Positions 23,401 to 35,132 of a stretch of DNA of 64,000 bases are shown here, piece after piece. Both the position numbers and the translations under genes were made by a program. Source of the stretch: Portulaca oleracea (taxonomy: Eukaryota; Streptophyta; Magnoliopsida; Caryophyllales; Portulacaceae); contig CM055877.1 in NCBI GenBank assembly GCA_029582165.1, forward strand, positions 42,169,249 to 42,233,248. The letters run 5' to 3'. Within the stretch, counting starts at the first letter, position 1. Every line of letters starts with the position of its first letter. The notes beneath the pieces were generated by a model. The model searched no databases and was not told where the DNA came from. It worked only from the letters and a program-made list of their open reading frames with translations.

Positions 23401-23524
23401 GGTTGTTTTTGAGTGAATCCCACACTTGTCTTTACATTCGGATCATATTACAATTGGGTCGGAATGGTTTCGAGTCAATTTGCTTTTAGATCAAGTTACT
23501 TTTGTATTATATTAAATGTTAAAA

Positions 23525-23928
23525 GGGATTTTGGACATCAATAATACCAATTTTGGGGGTATTGGATATTAATAATACAAACTATTTTCTTGGACACTAG
23601 CAGTATGAACTATTGACATATTTTCCTCCAACAGTATATCATCGAATTGTTATGGTTTTAACTCATCGAAAAGATTATGTGACTCCATAATATGTGACAT
23701 AGAAGGAATGTTAGTGTCCACGTCAACATTTTCTACCCAACCTCCACCTTCCACGTAACATATCATGGAGCCACGTCATCTTTCCGGTGAGCTAAAACTC
23801 TAACAACTCGGTCGTGTACTGTTGGAGGAAAATAGGTCGATAGTTGGTACTACTAGTGTCCAAGAAAATATTTTGTATTATTAGTCTCTAATACCCCCAA
23901 AGTTGATATTATTAGCGTCCAATAATCC
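23525..23928. mobile_element. Mutator-type MITE (404 bp) inside hAT
   Basis: Inverted arms of about 110 bp (23525-23635 and 23817-23928) that begin GGGATTTTGGACAT and, reversed, GGATTATTGGACGC, and share GGGGGTATT, TTTTCTTGGACACTAG and CCTCCAACAGTA blocks. They are flanked by a perfect 9-bp duplication ATGTTAAAA (23516-23524, 23929-23937). Nine bases and long arms fit Mutator-like elements. There is no coding capacity. Confidence 0.88.
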
Positions 23929-23937
23929 ATGTTAAAA

Positions 23938-25600
23938 TTTATTTATTATTAAAATGCTAATATTCAAATTTTGAGCAAGTATTAATTGAATAATTAAATG
24001 ATTAACAGCGTATGAATTGTGATTCATTAATTTGTATTGTATTATGTGAAAATTGTTAAAAAAGGATATTAATTATTACATCAGTTGAAGTCAAAATAAA
24101 TAAATAACGATAATGTATGTGATCGACTACTACGATATTTATTATTAGTTTTATTACACATATTTTCCATTTTATAATTTACAAAGTTTTGTTTTTGAAT
24201 AATACTAAGTCATAATTAAGTGATTATGACTTTTATTGAATTTAAAGTAACCCAGTAATTGGATTCAAAGTAAGGTAGACATTTGATAATCATATATTTG
24301 AAAATCAATTTTAGCAATAAAATGAAGACGATCCTTCCTACCGAGGCAGTCAACAAAGCCACGTAGTTCTATAGAAACCTTTTATGGAACCATAATAAAC
24401 ATCGCTTTGGCCATCCTCCAACCTCGTGGGATGTCACTTGGCAACTTAAAACGGACAAAGAAGAGTTGGGGGTCAAGAACCTTCACTATTGGATCACAAC
24501 GCTCATCGGCAAGAGAGTAATGATAATCCACTAGCACAAGCAACGCGTTTGGATCATATGGATACATGGCAGATATATAAAAAGGTCATGGCTGGTCAAA
24601 TTTTAACCTAAGAAACGATGATTGTTGGTCTTTTAAGAAATTTTGTAATGCTTCTCTTCATGCGAGTGGGTAATCCACCAGCACAAACATGCAAATTTGG
24701 TGAATTCCATCTCCTGAAATAGGTTAGTAACGTTATCCGTACTATCACATGCATTTACGATGATCGCTTAATCCATCTATTACATCAACATCGCCCGTAT
24801 CATGGTCCACATCATCTCTGAATAGTTGATAAACAATTAGGTTGTCACATTTACGATGATCACTCCACCCATCAACAATCTCAAAACCGCTTGTATCATG
24901 GATTCATGGTCCAGTCATTTATCGACAACTCATCTAAAGGATCATCACTCCAGTCTCCAGCCAATGTCACATGAAAGGGATCACATGGTCACAATACTCA
25001 TTTGAATCTATTTACTAAGATCTCATGACGATGATACGATGAAAATCTCAAAATAACACCACTCCGTAAAAGGAAAAATACACAAATCAATTAAGTAGCT
25101 GAGAAAATACCAATCAATAAAAACACAAAAAAAATCAATAAATATATATTTTCCAAAATTTCGTTTCTTATTTACAAAATCGCACTATTTTCATAATTAA
25201 GTGTGTAATACAATTCATTTTTAGTGTGATTAATATTTCAATATTTTTTTTTGTAGAATAATAAAATTTTTTTCTATAAAATTACTAAATAATTTTTTAA
25301 ATTTTTTTTCCTGAAATTTATAATCATAATTTTGTGTGTAAAGAGTATATTTAATTTTTTAAAAAAATTAAGAATGGGCAATCCGTGTTTTCCATAACGA
25401 GTGGTGTAGAAGAGTAGTTTGAGGTTCTCGCGGATTGCTGATGTGTCACTCCCACTTCAATCTTTAACGGTTAGATTTGTTTATGTGTTTCTCGTGAATG
25501 GGCAGACTAATAATATTTGGTGAAAATTCACATTTGGCGCTCAGTTGGAAGGAAAAAGTGAAAGAAGAAAAAAAGACTTGTCAAAACCCTAAAATCACAT
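23938..25600. other. hAT interior, AT-rich, with decayed unassigned fragment
   Basis: No gene I can name. The minus strand has a 61-codon frame (24567-24382) starting MYPYDPNALLVLVDYHYS, and a diverged copy of its LVLVDY block near 24680. Together with repeated CATTTACGATGATC motifs (about 24755, 24850) this suggests a decayed captured sequence. The rest is AT-rich. Confidence 0.35.
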
Positions 25601-25800
25601 TACCCATACCCAGATCCAGCACACTGCTCTCCGTCCCTCACCTCACTGCGCTGCGTTCGACGACCGGACGTCGCCGCTGCTGGTCGCCGTCGCTAGTCGC
25701 TGCTGCTGGTCGCTGCCGAGCCAAACCCAGTAGGTGCGTCCCTCTCTCTCTCCCTCTCTCTCCCTCTCTCTCTCCCTCTCTCTCTCTCTCTCTTCCATGA
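25600..25800 (+). promoter_or_regulatory. Likely transposase 5' UTR with CT-rich tract
   Basis: A GC-richer block of CTGCTGGTCGC repeats is followed by about 50 bp of CTCTCTCC (25741-25793). CT-rich leaders are common in plant 5' UTRs. A splice donor-like GTAGGTGCG lies just before. The first coding ATG is about 1.4 kb downstream (27225), implying a long leader intron; this is inference. Confidence 0.35.
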
Positions 25801-28800
25801 CATGGGGCTTGTTAATTAACCAAGCTTCATGATTCAGAATTTTCTGTCAAAGAAAGTGAGAGTGAGACATTGTTTTAATTTGTTAATTATACTAAAATTT
25901 AATTAGCGTTAATAGCCAATCAAATGACTAAAATTTGAATTGAAAGGTCAGAAATAATATGAAAAGATTATCTTTGTCCTTCGATTTCACAGGTCTGCCA
26001 TTATAGCAAGAATGAAGTTTTTCAGTACTTGCTGCAGGACTTAGATGGAGAATTGAGTAAGTTTTGGATTTTAGTTTTGTTTTCCTGTTTGTTGGGTATA
26101 TTGACTATATTCGTATCATAATAGTAGATGACAACCAATCTGTTACAAAGACACATGAACCAGTCTGTTTCAAAGACACATGGTAAATTTTTGAAACAGT
26201 GTTAAAAGAAATTAAGGGATGGATGGTGTTATACAGTCAGTTGACATTTGTTTATGAACAGATTAATAATTGGTAAATTTAGATTCCCAGACAAACAGAG
26301 TGAGAAACAACAAAAGAAGAATACATGTTGAGTCCAACTGTATGTAATTAATTGTATGTATGTTTGTGGTTTTAAAAGAGTTTAGTTAGGAAATACAAAT
26401 TCACAAAAGTCAAACAATCTATGGTAAAAGTAAAAGAGAAGCGTGTGAATTGAAGGAAGAGAGTTGCGAGGAAGAGAGGTTGAGCCTGTGCCATGCCTGC
26501 CATTATCTAATGCTGTTGTTCTGTTTATTCTAAAAATCATAGACCACACCAAATATAATATGCATGGTGGTGGATGGTCATTTCCATTTTTCAGCTTATT
26601 TTACTATTTTATGTGCAAGTTTCATCTAAATAGGGAAATTTTTTTTGAGGAAACTATGTTCAGTTGTTCATAATTTTCAGTTTATTCTACTATTTTCTTC
26701 CATTAGATCGGACAATCTTTTTCATAGGCTATCGGCAATCATGAAGTGAATTCGGGAACCTCTGAACTAAAATTCTATTGAATCACCCTTCACTTAACAA
26801 GTTGATACAATAAGTTAAAATTTTTTTGTCTCGCAACTTTTTTATATCAACCCCACCCTATTAACTATACGGTTGAATTTGTATTGGATAATAAGTGGGT
26901 TTGTTAATTTGGTAAGTTATTATGCTTTTTTTCCCCAGGTGGTATCATACATTGCTGAATGCTGAGCAAGACAAAATAAAAATTGGATTAGTCTTCATTT
27001 CAGGGTAATTTTCTTCCCTTTTCAAGTTTCCAACTTTTCATTATCCGTTAGTGGTTTATTATTGGCTCATGGTGATTAATTACAATTTTCATTGTTTATT
27101 AGTTGTATGCAAAGTTTCATAAAAAAAATTAAAAAACGCATTTTGCAGTGACCAAGTTTCCTTGCTATTTTCCCATTTTTGGTTCAGTTTCTTTGCCTTT
27201 TGGTTCAGTTTCTCCGCCTGTTGAATGGAAGATCAAGATATGTTGTTTGAGAACCTTGGTCACCTATTTGATGAAGAAGTAGATGAGGATGGTACTGTGA
27301 ACGAGGCGACCGCTGAGACTGAGCCGCAGCCGCAGCCATGTCCCGACGCAGACGAGCGATGACGCATGATCGCAGCCACGAGCCAGCACGAGCATCGCTA
27401 ACAGACGACGTTCTCGTACACCATCAGCACCACGTGCACCAATGAAACCGAGAAGTGAAGTATGGGATGAGTTTGATAAGATGCCGGGATCATTATTCCC
27501 TGATGGAAAGCAGCGAGCTAAATGTAACCATTGTACTGTTGCTGTTTATCTTGCAAATTCATATTATGGCACTACCAATTTCCGCAACCATCTAAATGGT
27601 TGTTCGGAATACCAAGCAAAGCTCGCTGCGGCTGAGAATGCAGGTGAACCTCTCACGTTTAATTAGAAAATCTATCGTGAAAAAGTGGCTAAAGCAATTA
27701 TTAAACATGGCTATGGTTTTTCTTTGGTTGAGCATGATGGATTTAGGGATATTATATCATATTCTCGTAGTAATCGTGCGAAGCATATTACTAGAAATAC
27801 CGCAAAGGCGGATTGTTTGAAAGTGCATGCTCATTTGAAAAAGCAACTTAAGAAGATGTTGTTGTCAATTCCTGGTAGAATTTTCCTCACCAGTGATTTG
27901 TGGACTTCATGTAATACAGAAGGGTATTTGTGTTTGACTGCACATTTTGTAGATTCAGATTGGAAGTTGCAAAGTAAAGTGTTAAACTTTGTTCATGCGA
28001 TACCACCACACACAGGTAATCTAATGTGTGATTTGGTGTTCAACTTGATTAAAGAGTGGGGCCTTGAGAATAAAATATTTTCTATAACACTGGACAATGC
28101 ATCGAGTAATGATAGAATGCAGGATGCATTGAGGTTGAAGCTTATCCAAGGGGGGTCTTTATTATGTTCTGGAGAACATTTTCATGTTCGATGTGCTGCA
28201 CACATTTTGAATATGATTGTTAAGGATGGTTTGAAGGTCATTGATGATTGTGTTTTTAAAATTAGAGAATGTGTTAAGTACGTTAGGGGTTCTGAGGCTC
28301 AGATGTTGCACTTTCGTGCTATCGTAGACCGAGAAAAGATAAAGGAAACCAAAACATTGTGGGTAGATGTTCCTACAAGATGGAACTCTACATACTTAAT
28401 GCTTGATAGAGCACTCAGGTATCGTGCAACTTTTAAAAGGTTATATCAAGAGGATCCTTTGCTCACAATTTCACTTTTGGATGAGGAATGGGAAAGGGTC
28501 TTACGAATTCATGAACTTCTTGGACCCTTTTGTGACATTACAGAGTTGTTCTCGGGTACTCAATACCCTACATCGAACTTGTACTTTGAACAGGTGTGGA
28601 ACATTGACATGTTCCTGACAAAGCAATCAAAAAGTAGGGACCATGTGATTAGAGATATGGCGCTTGAAATGCGCAAAAAGTTTAAGAAGTATTGGTGTGA
28701 ATATACTTTGTTGTTTTCTTTCGCATCCATTCTTGACCCTCGACACAAAAAGGTGGGGTTGAGGTATTGTTATAAAAGGTTGTATGGAGATGAAGAAGAA

Positions 28801-28953
28801 GCCACTTTGAAAGTGAGCGAAGTTGTTGCCAAGTTACAACTTCTTCTTGCAGAGTACACGAGGGGTACTGTTCCTCCCATCGACAATGTTGCATCAACAA
28901 GCGTCTCGGTCCTTCCATCTCCCCCTCGCAAGAGAAAGTTCAATTATCTAAGT

Positions 28954-29049
28954 GTATGTGTTTATTGTTTATTTATGATTTTTTTTATTAATATCGTCAT
29001 TACTTTAAGTGATAAATGTATTAGTAATTCTAATATTGTCTTTTTTTAG
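28954..29049 (+). other. Transposase intron 1
   Basis: GTATGT donor after codon AGT, T-rich acceptor ending TTTTTTTAG. Removal joins LS to ELDQDENSS in phase 0. Confidence 0.75.
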
Positions 29050-29359
29050 GAACTTGATCAAGATGAAAACTCCTCTAACATTGTTGGTGGTAGCACTTTG
29101 CTTGATATTTATCTGCAAGACCCTAGGCGTGATCGCAATGAAGAGTTGGATGTTCTTGCTTTTTGGAAAGAAAATGTCGAAAAGTACAAAGAACTCTCTC
29201 TCTTAGCTAGGGATATTCTGAGTGTACCACTTACAACGGTTGCTTCAGAATCAACATTCAGCATTGGTGGTAGAGTTTTGGACAAATGGAAAAGCTCTTA
29301 CCTACCTGAAAATGCGGAAGCTTTGATAACTACTCGAAGCTGGTTGTATGGTTTTGAAT

Positions 29360-29444
29360 GTAAGTACTTTTTACACTTTTTTATTATATTTGTTTTTGTA
29401 ATTTTATTAATTATTAACATCTTAAGTTGTGTACTTATTTTAAG
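29360..29444 (+). other. Transposase intron 2
   Basis: GTAAGT donor and TTTTAAG acceptor. Removal gives GFE then SIGENEYIGDDVHW in frame, ending in a stop at 29516-29518. Confidence 0.75.
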
Positions 29445-29518
29445 CAATTGGAGAAAATGAATATATTGGAGATGATGTGCACTGGATGGAAGGTCGATGG
29501 GTTAAACGCTTTTCTTAA

Positions 29519-30700
29519 GAAGAATTTTGAGGTATGTTTTCCTATTATCCTATTCCCACCCCCCCCCCCCACCCCGGTAGTTTTAGACAAATTGCGACAC
29601 TTATATAATAAGGAGACATCTTTTTTGATTGATTTGACTATGAATGCTAGAGCAAGTTAAGGTTGTTGTGTATTTTTCTGAAATGCTTGGGACTGGTTCA
29701 TGTATTTAGATTGGACTCGTAGCTGGTGGCTTGTGATGTACTCTGGTGTGTGGCCGTTGAGTTTACTTTTCTTTATTTTGAATCTTTTCACAGGTATGTA
29801 AGGCTAAAAGCCTAGGAATGTTCATTTTACAGATGAAATATTGTCAAACTTTCTTTGGAAAATTTTGAAAATGAATTTGTAATTGTCCTTATTTTCTCCC
29901 TCGGCCATATTTAAGCTGAGATTGACGCAAACAACCCGACAAGAATGTATATATACTAAACTACTAATGGATGTGTTTCTCTATGTAACTACAGGTGCAG
30001 TTGTTCGGTTGCGATGGACTTCTGTCACATTGTGAAGTTGGAACTTGGAAGCGATATTCTACCATCGAGAATAGTCTTTGAAACCTTTAGCTTTTGAAGT
30101 TTTTCGGAACTACTTAGTGGAATCCTTTATGGATGTTATGTTGGGTTGTCAAGTTTTTTTTTTATGTAGTGGAATCTTAAGTTGTTTGTGAAGACAAATT
30201 GTTGAAACTTTACCTTTTGAAGTTTGTTGTTTGGATATGTTTATGAACAAGCTAACAAACATGTTTCAACATCTATCTTTCTTAGTTATAACTTATAATT
30301 GAATTATTATGGGTTTATTGATATGCATATTATGGTTAATGTGGTTTTGGTCTAAGGATTACAAGGACAAAATCTTCAATTTATTAGGCTATTGGCCTCA
30401 TTTCTTTCCTATCAAAACTCAAAGTAATCTAATTAATCTATAATTTTTTTATAATTATAAAGATCTTGTTTAGAAAAATTTATATTATAGACTTTGGAGT
30501 TTATATACATAGTGATTGTGGTGGAATTGGAAATACGTTAACGTATTCATTTTATATTTTTATGTAGGCTTGTAATTGTAATCATCACAATTTACAAAAA
30601 TCCGATTAACTGAAAGGTAAAGTTGGTTTATATAAGTGTGATGGTATTTGACTGTTTGTTCTAATTTGGTCAGACTATATATTTATATTAGTATAATCAG
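29519..30700 (+). other. hAT 3' region
   Basis: AT-rich, no further gene. Contains a C-run at about 29560-29572 and probable 3' UTR. Confidence 0.5.
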
Positions 30701-30754
30701 GTTGGGTATAGTTTGGTTTGGGTGTGAATCGGATTGGTTCTCAATTCGGGTGTA

Positions 30755-30960
30755 CGTCAATTCAAGTGTGTCTCGAGTCGGGTAAAATTCGGTTTGGATG
30801 TGTCTCGAGTCGGGTAAAATTCGGTTCGGATGTGTCTCAAGTCGGGTAAAATTCGGTTCGGATGTGTCTCAAGTCGGGTAAAATTCGGTTCGGATGTGTC
30901 TCGAGTCGGGTAAATTCGATTCGGATGTGTCTCGGGTCGGATTAAATTCGGTTCAACCGA
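30755..30960 (+). repeat. Right subterminal tandem repeat of hAT (about 32 bp, six units)
   Basis: Units read GGATGTGTCTCGAGTCGGG then TAAAATTCGGTTC, nearly identical in the middle copies. More TCGGAT-rich sequence continues to 31183. Confidence 0.88.
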
Positions 30961-31204
30961 TTTCGGATACGGGTTTATTCAGGTTTAGCATGACTCGGAT
31001 CGGGTTCGGGTCATTTCGGATTATTTCGGATGCTTTCCTTATTCGGTAAACTTCGGGTTTCGGATTGAATTAGTTTCGGATCGGAGTAATCCCGGTTTCG
31101 GATGAAGATCGGATCCCGACATTCGGGTGCGGTTCGGATTCGGATTCGGATGGACCGGATCGGATTTCGGATTTCGGATAAGAATTGCCAGGTCTAGTTA
31201 TGGA

Positions 31205-33812
31205 CGTAGGCCAGTCAAAAGAGCAAACCTCACTTTAGGATAAAAATTGAACACTCAAACACTCAAATTTGAATGAATGTGGGTTTTTCTCATACTCAGA
31301 CCAAAAGAAACAACCTACCATAGGCTTGGTAAAAATCTCGCTCTCCACTGCTAATATACAAATACACAACTGACAATCAAGAGGACTTTTAGGGTTGTAA
31401 CGAGGCTTAGGTTAAGGGAAAGGTGTTGTAAAATTTAGGTATGAGGAGTTAAAGAGCCATGCTTGGATTAATTTTCAACAAAGAACTGCTCTCAATCTCA
31501 CCTTCTTGCTTAATGTATGCAAGGAACTTACTTTTCACCCTCAACAATATCAACATCTAAACTTAATACAACCAGGTCAAACACTTTCGGAACTGTAAGT
31601 TGAATCTCCCTAATCACCCTTTTCTTTTGAATTCTTTTTTTTTCATTTTTTTTCTATTTTTCTGCTTCTATTTTTTGTGGGTGATCAAGTGAAAAAGAAA
31701 TATAAAAATATAGCTTCGACCTCAATATATCAAAAGAACATCATAACCAATTGGCTAATTCATAATTAATTAGGAAATATAATGTATCCCAATTCAATTA
31801 AAATCAAAATTCACACCCAATATCTCAATTCCATTCACACCAACACCAAACCAATTTTCGCTCTCGAAACAATGAACTCTCACTAATCCAAGCAAGGCAA
31901 AGGGTAGGAATTAATAAAGGTCTAGGCTTGTATTGTCAGGGTTTCATCACAAAAAGAAAGGTAATTAAAGGCTAGGCGGGGCTACAGAACGGTAATAATA
32001 TTGTTAGGAATGCTATTTGGCTATGTAGTTTATAGAAAATAATGTCTCAATCATATTGTCACAATATGCATTGCAAAGATGTAGTCTCAAGCAAGATGCA
32101 AAACAAGTTCTAGAGGTGCAACTAGTGGTGGAGTCACTCAAGGAATAAAGGAATTGATAAAAATGATCAATCCATACTTTTAGGCTATGTGGACTCACGG
32201 GATAGGGCTCAATCAACTAAACCTAGCCCAAAGATTTGCGGCACGCATATTTACAAATACTAAGATAGTCAAAGCAGTTAAACACACTTTTCATAACTTG
32301 ACTCAAAATCAGAAGATTTAAAGAAATAGATTTCAAGAACTTTTAGGTTCTCAGCCAAACTTCTCTAGGTAAAGCAAGATAAACTAAAAGTCCAATTGAT
32401 TTACAAATCATCACCGAAGGTGTTTCGGACAGGCTAATCCTAATCCTAAATTTTTTTTGGTCTTTTCTTTTTTCTGATTTTTTTGGATTTTTCTAATAGT
32501 GGTGAATGCAAAACTAGGAAAAGAAAAACTAAAAAGAAAAGAAAGAAAAGAAAAGAAAATCTAATATGATCTAACTAATGCAACCTAGGTGAATGCAGGT
32601 TTACCTAATCTAAAAACTAGAAAGAAAAATTCAAATAAAACACTCTAAAAGCATAAAGACTCAAAGGAAAAGAAAAGAAAAAGAAAACAACTAAAACTCA
32701 CAAAAGAAAAAAAAAATGAAAATTAAATTAAGAAAAGAAAAGAAAAATTTGAAAGAAAATTACGAAAATAAAGAAAAATAGTATATACATCCCCCATGCC
32801 TAAACAGAGCATTGTCCTCAATGCAAAAGACAATGGTAAAAGGGGAAAGGTTGTAAACAAAGTATAACTAATTCATAACAAACCTATAACTAAATTAAAA
32901 CTAACTGGACTCCCCCATATTTGCATATTACTTAACTAACATTCAAGATTCAAGATTTCAACCTTAACTACTCAAGAACTGAGTTTAACCAACTTCACAT
33001 GTTTTCAAAATAGATACTCAACAAATCCAACTCCAAATCATGAGTAAAAACGACAAAGGTACCAACTTTTCAAATTAAACAACCTAAATATACTAACTAG
33101 TATCAAAAACTACTCAAGCAAGGTGCGCACCAAACTATGAGCATGAACATGGTGAATTGGAGAAACATATTCAAGTATGAAATATGCAAAAAAAACACAC
33201 CACAAAAACTAGCAGGTAATAATGAAGTTGAAGAATAAATTAAGAATCGTACCTTAAAGTTGCTTGAACACATGTAGGAGTAGAGATTGCAAGTAAGAGA
33301 AATTTGGAAATTTTCAGATTGAGAAATTATTTAGGTTGGAGTTTGGGAAAAATATAGTTAATAAAGGAGTCGGGGAAAGTAAAAGAAAAATAAATAAAAG
33401 GATAAAAAGAACAAGAAAGAAATAGAGAAGGTTTGAAAAAAATTAGAGGTCTTGAAATATTGTTGAGAAGAAACACAATTGGGATTACTTTTCACATAAA
33501 CGCTACCCCTTGTTGCAAAACGCTACCAGCGTCGCTTGAAGTCCAATTTTTTTCGTTTTCTGAGCGAAACGCGACCAGCGCCTATTAGGCGCTGCCAGCG
33601 TTTTTACATCTGGGCGTTATCGTCGCAATTTTTTCGTTCGTCGTCTTCCTCCTTGGTCTTTTATTTTACCTATAGTCAACCAACAATACTAACAATATTA
33701 GGGTTCTTAAAATTCAAATAACCAAATACTCAAATTAAAATCGAAAATTAAACCAAGAAAAACTAAAGAGAAATTAAGAGTTTTTAGAAACTAAAAATAA
33801 GAACTCCGAAAA
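31205..33812. other. Athila-like internal non-coding sequence, right of hAT
   Basis: AT-rich with A-rich GAAAAGAAAA stretches (32510-32780) and no supported gene. Two features stand out. A second polypurine-like site on minus lies at about 32786-32830 (GGCATGGGGGATG preceded by TTGAGGACAATG). A second group of ACGC-N5-GCGC/T inverted repeats lies at 33517-33605. Together they look like the end and LTR of an older related element. Confidence 0.55.
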
Positions 33813-34950
33813 CTAAAATAAACTCAGTAGAAGGATCAAGATCCGGGTCTTCGTTTCGGATGCCATCAGAGCCCTTAGTAGCTTGTCAAACTCTTCTTCA
33901 TGCGGTTTGCAAGCTAGCAGGTTAGAGATCAACTGAAAACTTATAAAATAAAACATTAGTAAAGTTCTTAGTAATAAATCAAATTTGCTAGAAAAATCAA
34001 CAGATGCATAATATGTGGTCCACAAGAATTTTCTAGGAATGTCCTCTAGGTGTATCCAATATAGATCAAGGGAAGGGTAATTACCTAAGGACAATTCATC
34101 AATAATACTGTTAGTTTCACCAATTGAAGCACAAGAATTAACCTCATCAAAGATATTAATTTGAACATCAAAGGTCTTTTCATTAGGCATAGGTTCCTCA
34201 AAGGTTTTTGGTAAAACTGAAGGCAGTGAAATAGGAATAGAAGCATGGAATAAATCACTAGAATCAAAGAGTACAATATCATCAGGGTCCTTATTTGACA
34301 AATTTAATTCATTATTAATTTTCTCAATTGGTTCCTCATTAATAGTATCAACTGAATCATGATGAATATTATCCTTATACCTAGTATCTAACTCAAAAGT
34401 CTCACTCACCTCAGACTCAGTCGATTGAGAAAATGGTAAGGAAGTGTCATGTAAATCAGAAACACCATCAGTAGTGTTTTCAGGTAAACTAGGACTAGAA
34501 GGATCATCAAAACTGACTTCTAAAGGGGATGGGATTTGCTATCATCACATATTGCACCATCAAAATTAGAACCAGAGTCATTGACCTGCAACAAGTCCAT
34601 CAAGTCAGTAAATTGAGTAGCCCTAGGGTAAGCAGAATCATCATGCTTAGAAGAATTACATAAAGTACAAGCAATTGAATTACGAGATTGCATAGAGGAA
34701 CTAGCATGAAAGGCACAAGGATCAAGGAACTCAGATAGACAATTAGAAATTTCAAATTTATAGGTGTCATCTGCAAGCAATTCAAGTGATTTCATAGCTT
34801 CATTAAAAGGTTTATCACGAAGACCTAAATAATTCAGAAGATTACGTGTTTCCGCATTCAGTCCTTCAAAAACAATATCAAGAATTTCAGTTTCCCCTAA
34901 CGTGATATGGTCTGGGACAGGAGCAGCAATTAATCACTCATAATATTGCC
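33813..34950 (-). pseudogene. Gag-like frame of the Athila-like element, frameshifted
   Basis: On minus, an open frame runs from a stop near 34950 (APVPDHITLGETEILD) through LLADDTYKFEIS to 34520. A one-base shift near 34530 leads into a second frame that stays open to 33813. Position just after the PBS and the phrase FEGLNAETRNLLNYLG recall the C-terminal part of Athila-type Gag. CTLCNSSKHDDSAYP looks like a CX2CX4HX4C knuckle whose last cysteine has become tyrosine. The acidic C-terminal half (PEN-, DSSD-, EEP-rich) is not recognised. Confidence 0.5.
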
Positions 34951-35108
34951 AAAATAATTAACGTTTACCTTAAGGAAAATAAAGCATTGTCATATTTTTT
35001 AGATTTTAAAATTTTTTTTATTTTTATTTGATTTTAGGGCTTAAAGAAAAAGCAATAAAAACCTAATCAACCAGAGTGCTTTCGTTTAATGGCGGTTGGG
35101 GAAACAAG

Positions 35109-35126
35109 TCCCCGACAACGGCGCCA
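35109..35126 (-). promoter_or_regulatory. Primer binding site, Asp-tRNA type
   Basis: The minus strand reads TGGCGCCGTTGTCGGGGA, six bases from the LTR edge (35133). It differs in one base from the TGGCGCCGTTGCCGGGGA site usual in Athila elements. Confidence 0.88.
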
Positions 35127-35132
35127 AAAACT

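Larger units (their letters stand above)
27225..29518 (+). pseudogene. hAT transposase, three coding exons, disrupted
   Basis: The product would cut and paste the element, as a nuclear DNA-binding dimer. It starts MEDQDMLFENLGHLF (27225) and stops at about 27360. The frame shifts to the BED finger (CNHC...H...C, 27520-27610), with an in-frame TAG at 27664-27666, then stays open to the intron at 28954. RNase H-like aspartates are in TSDLWTS (27895-27897) and TLDNASSND (28093-28095). CAAHILN follows, then the hATC dimerisation block ASESTFSIGGRV in exon 2. Splice sites fit well: intron 1 28954-29049 (GTATGT...TTTTAG), intron 2 29360-29444 (GTAAGT...TTTAAG), ending VKRFS at 29518. Only the frameshift and one stop break it. 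Confidence 0.9.
22937..31196 (+). mobile_element. hAT DNA transposon, 8.26 kb
   Basis: Perfect 13-bp terminal inverted repeats TAGACCTGGCAAT (22937-22949 and, reversed, 31184-31196), 8-bp target duplication GTTATGGA, long subterminal arrays rich in CGGAT/TCGGGT, and a BED-zinc-finger/hAT transposase gene on plus (27225-29518). These are the defining traits of hAT elements. The gene has a frameshift and an in-frame stop, so this copy is likely non-autonomous unless the stop is read through. It carries a Mutator-type MITE at 23525-23928. Confidence 0.96.

Noticed and set aside
27640..27666. A 26-bp intron that would remove the TAG in the transposase
   Set aside because: It starts GT and ends AG but is far below the minimum length for plant introns.
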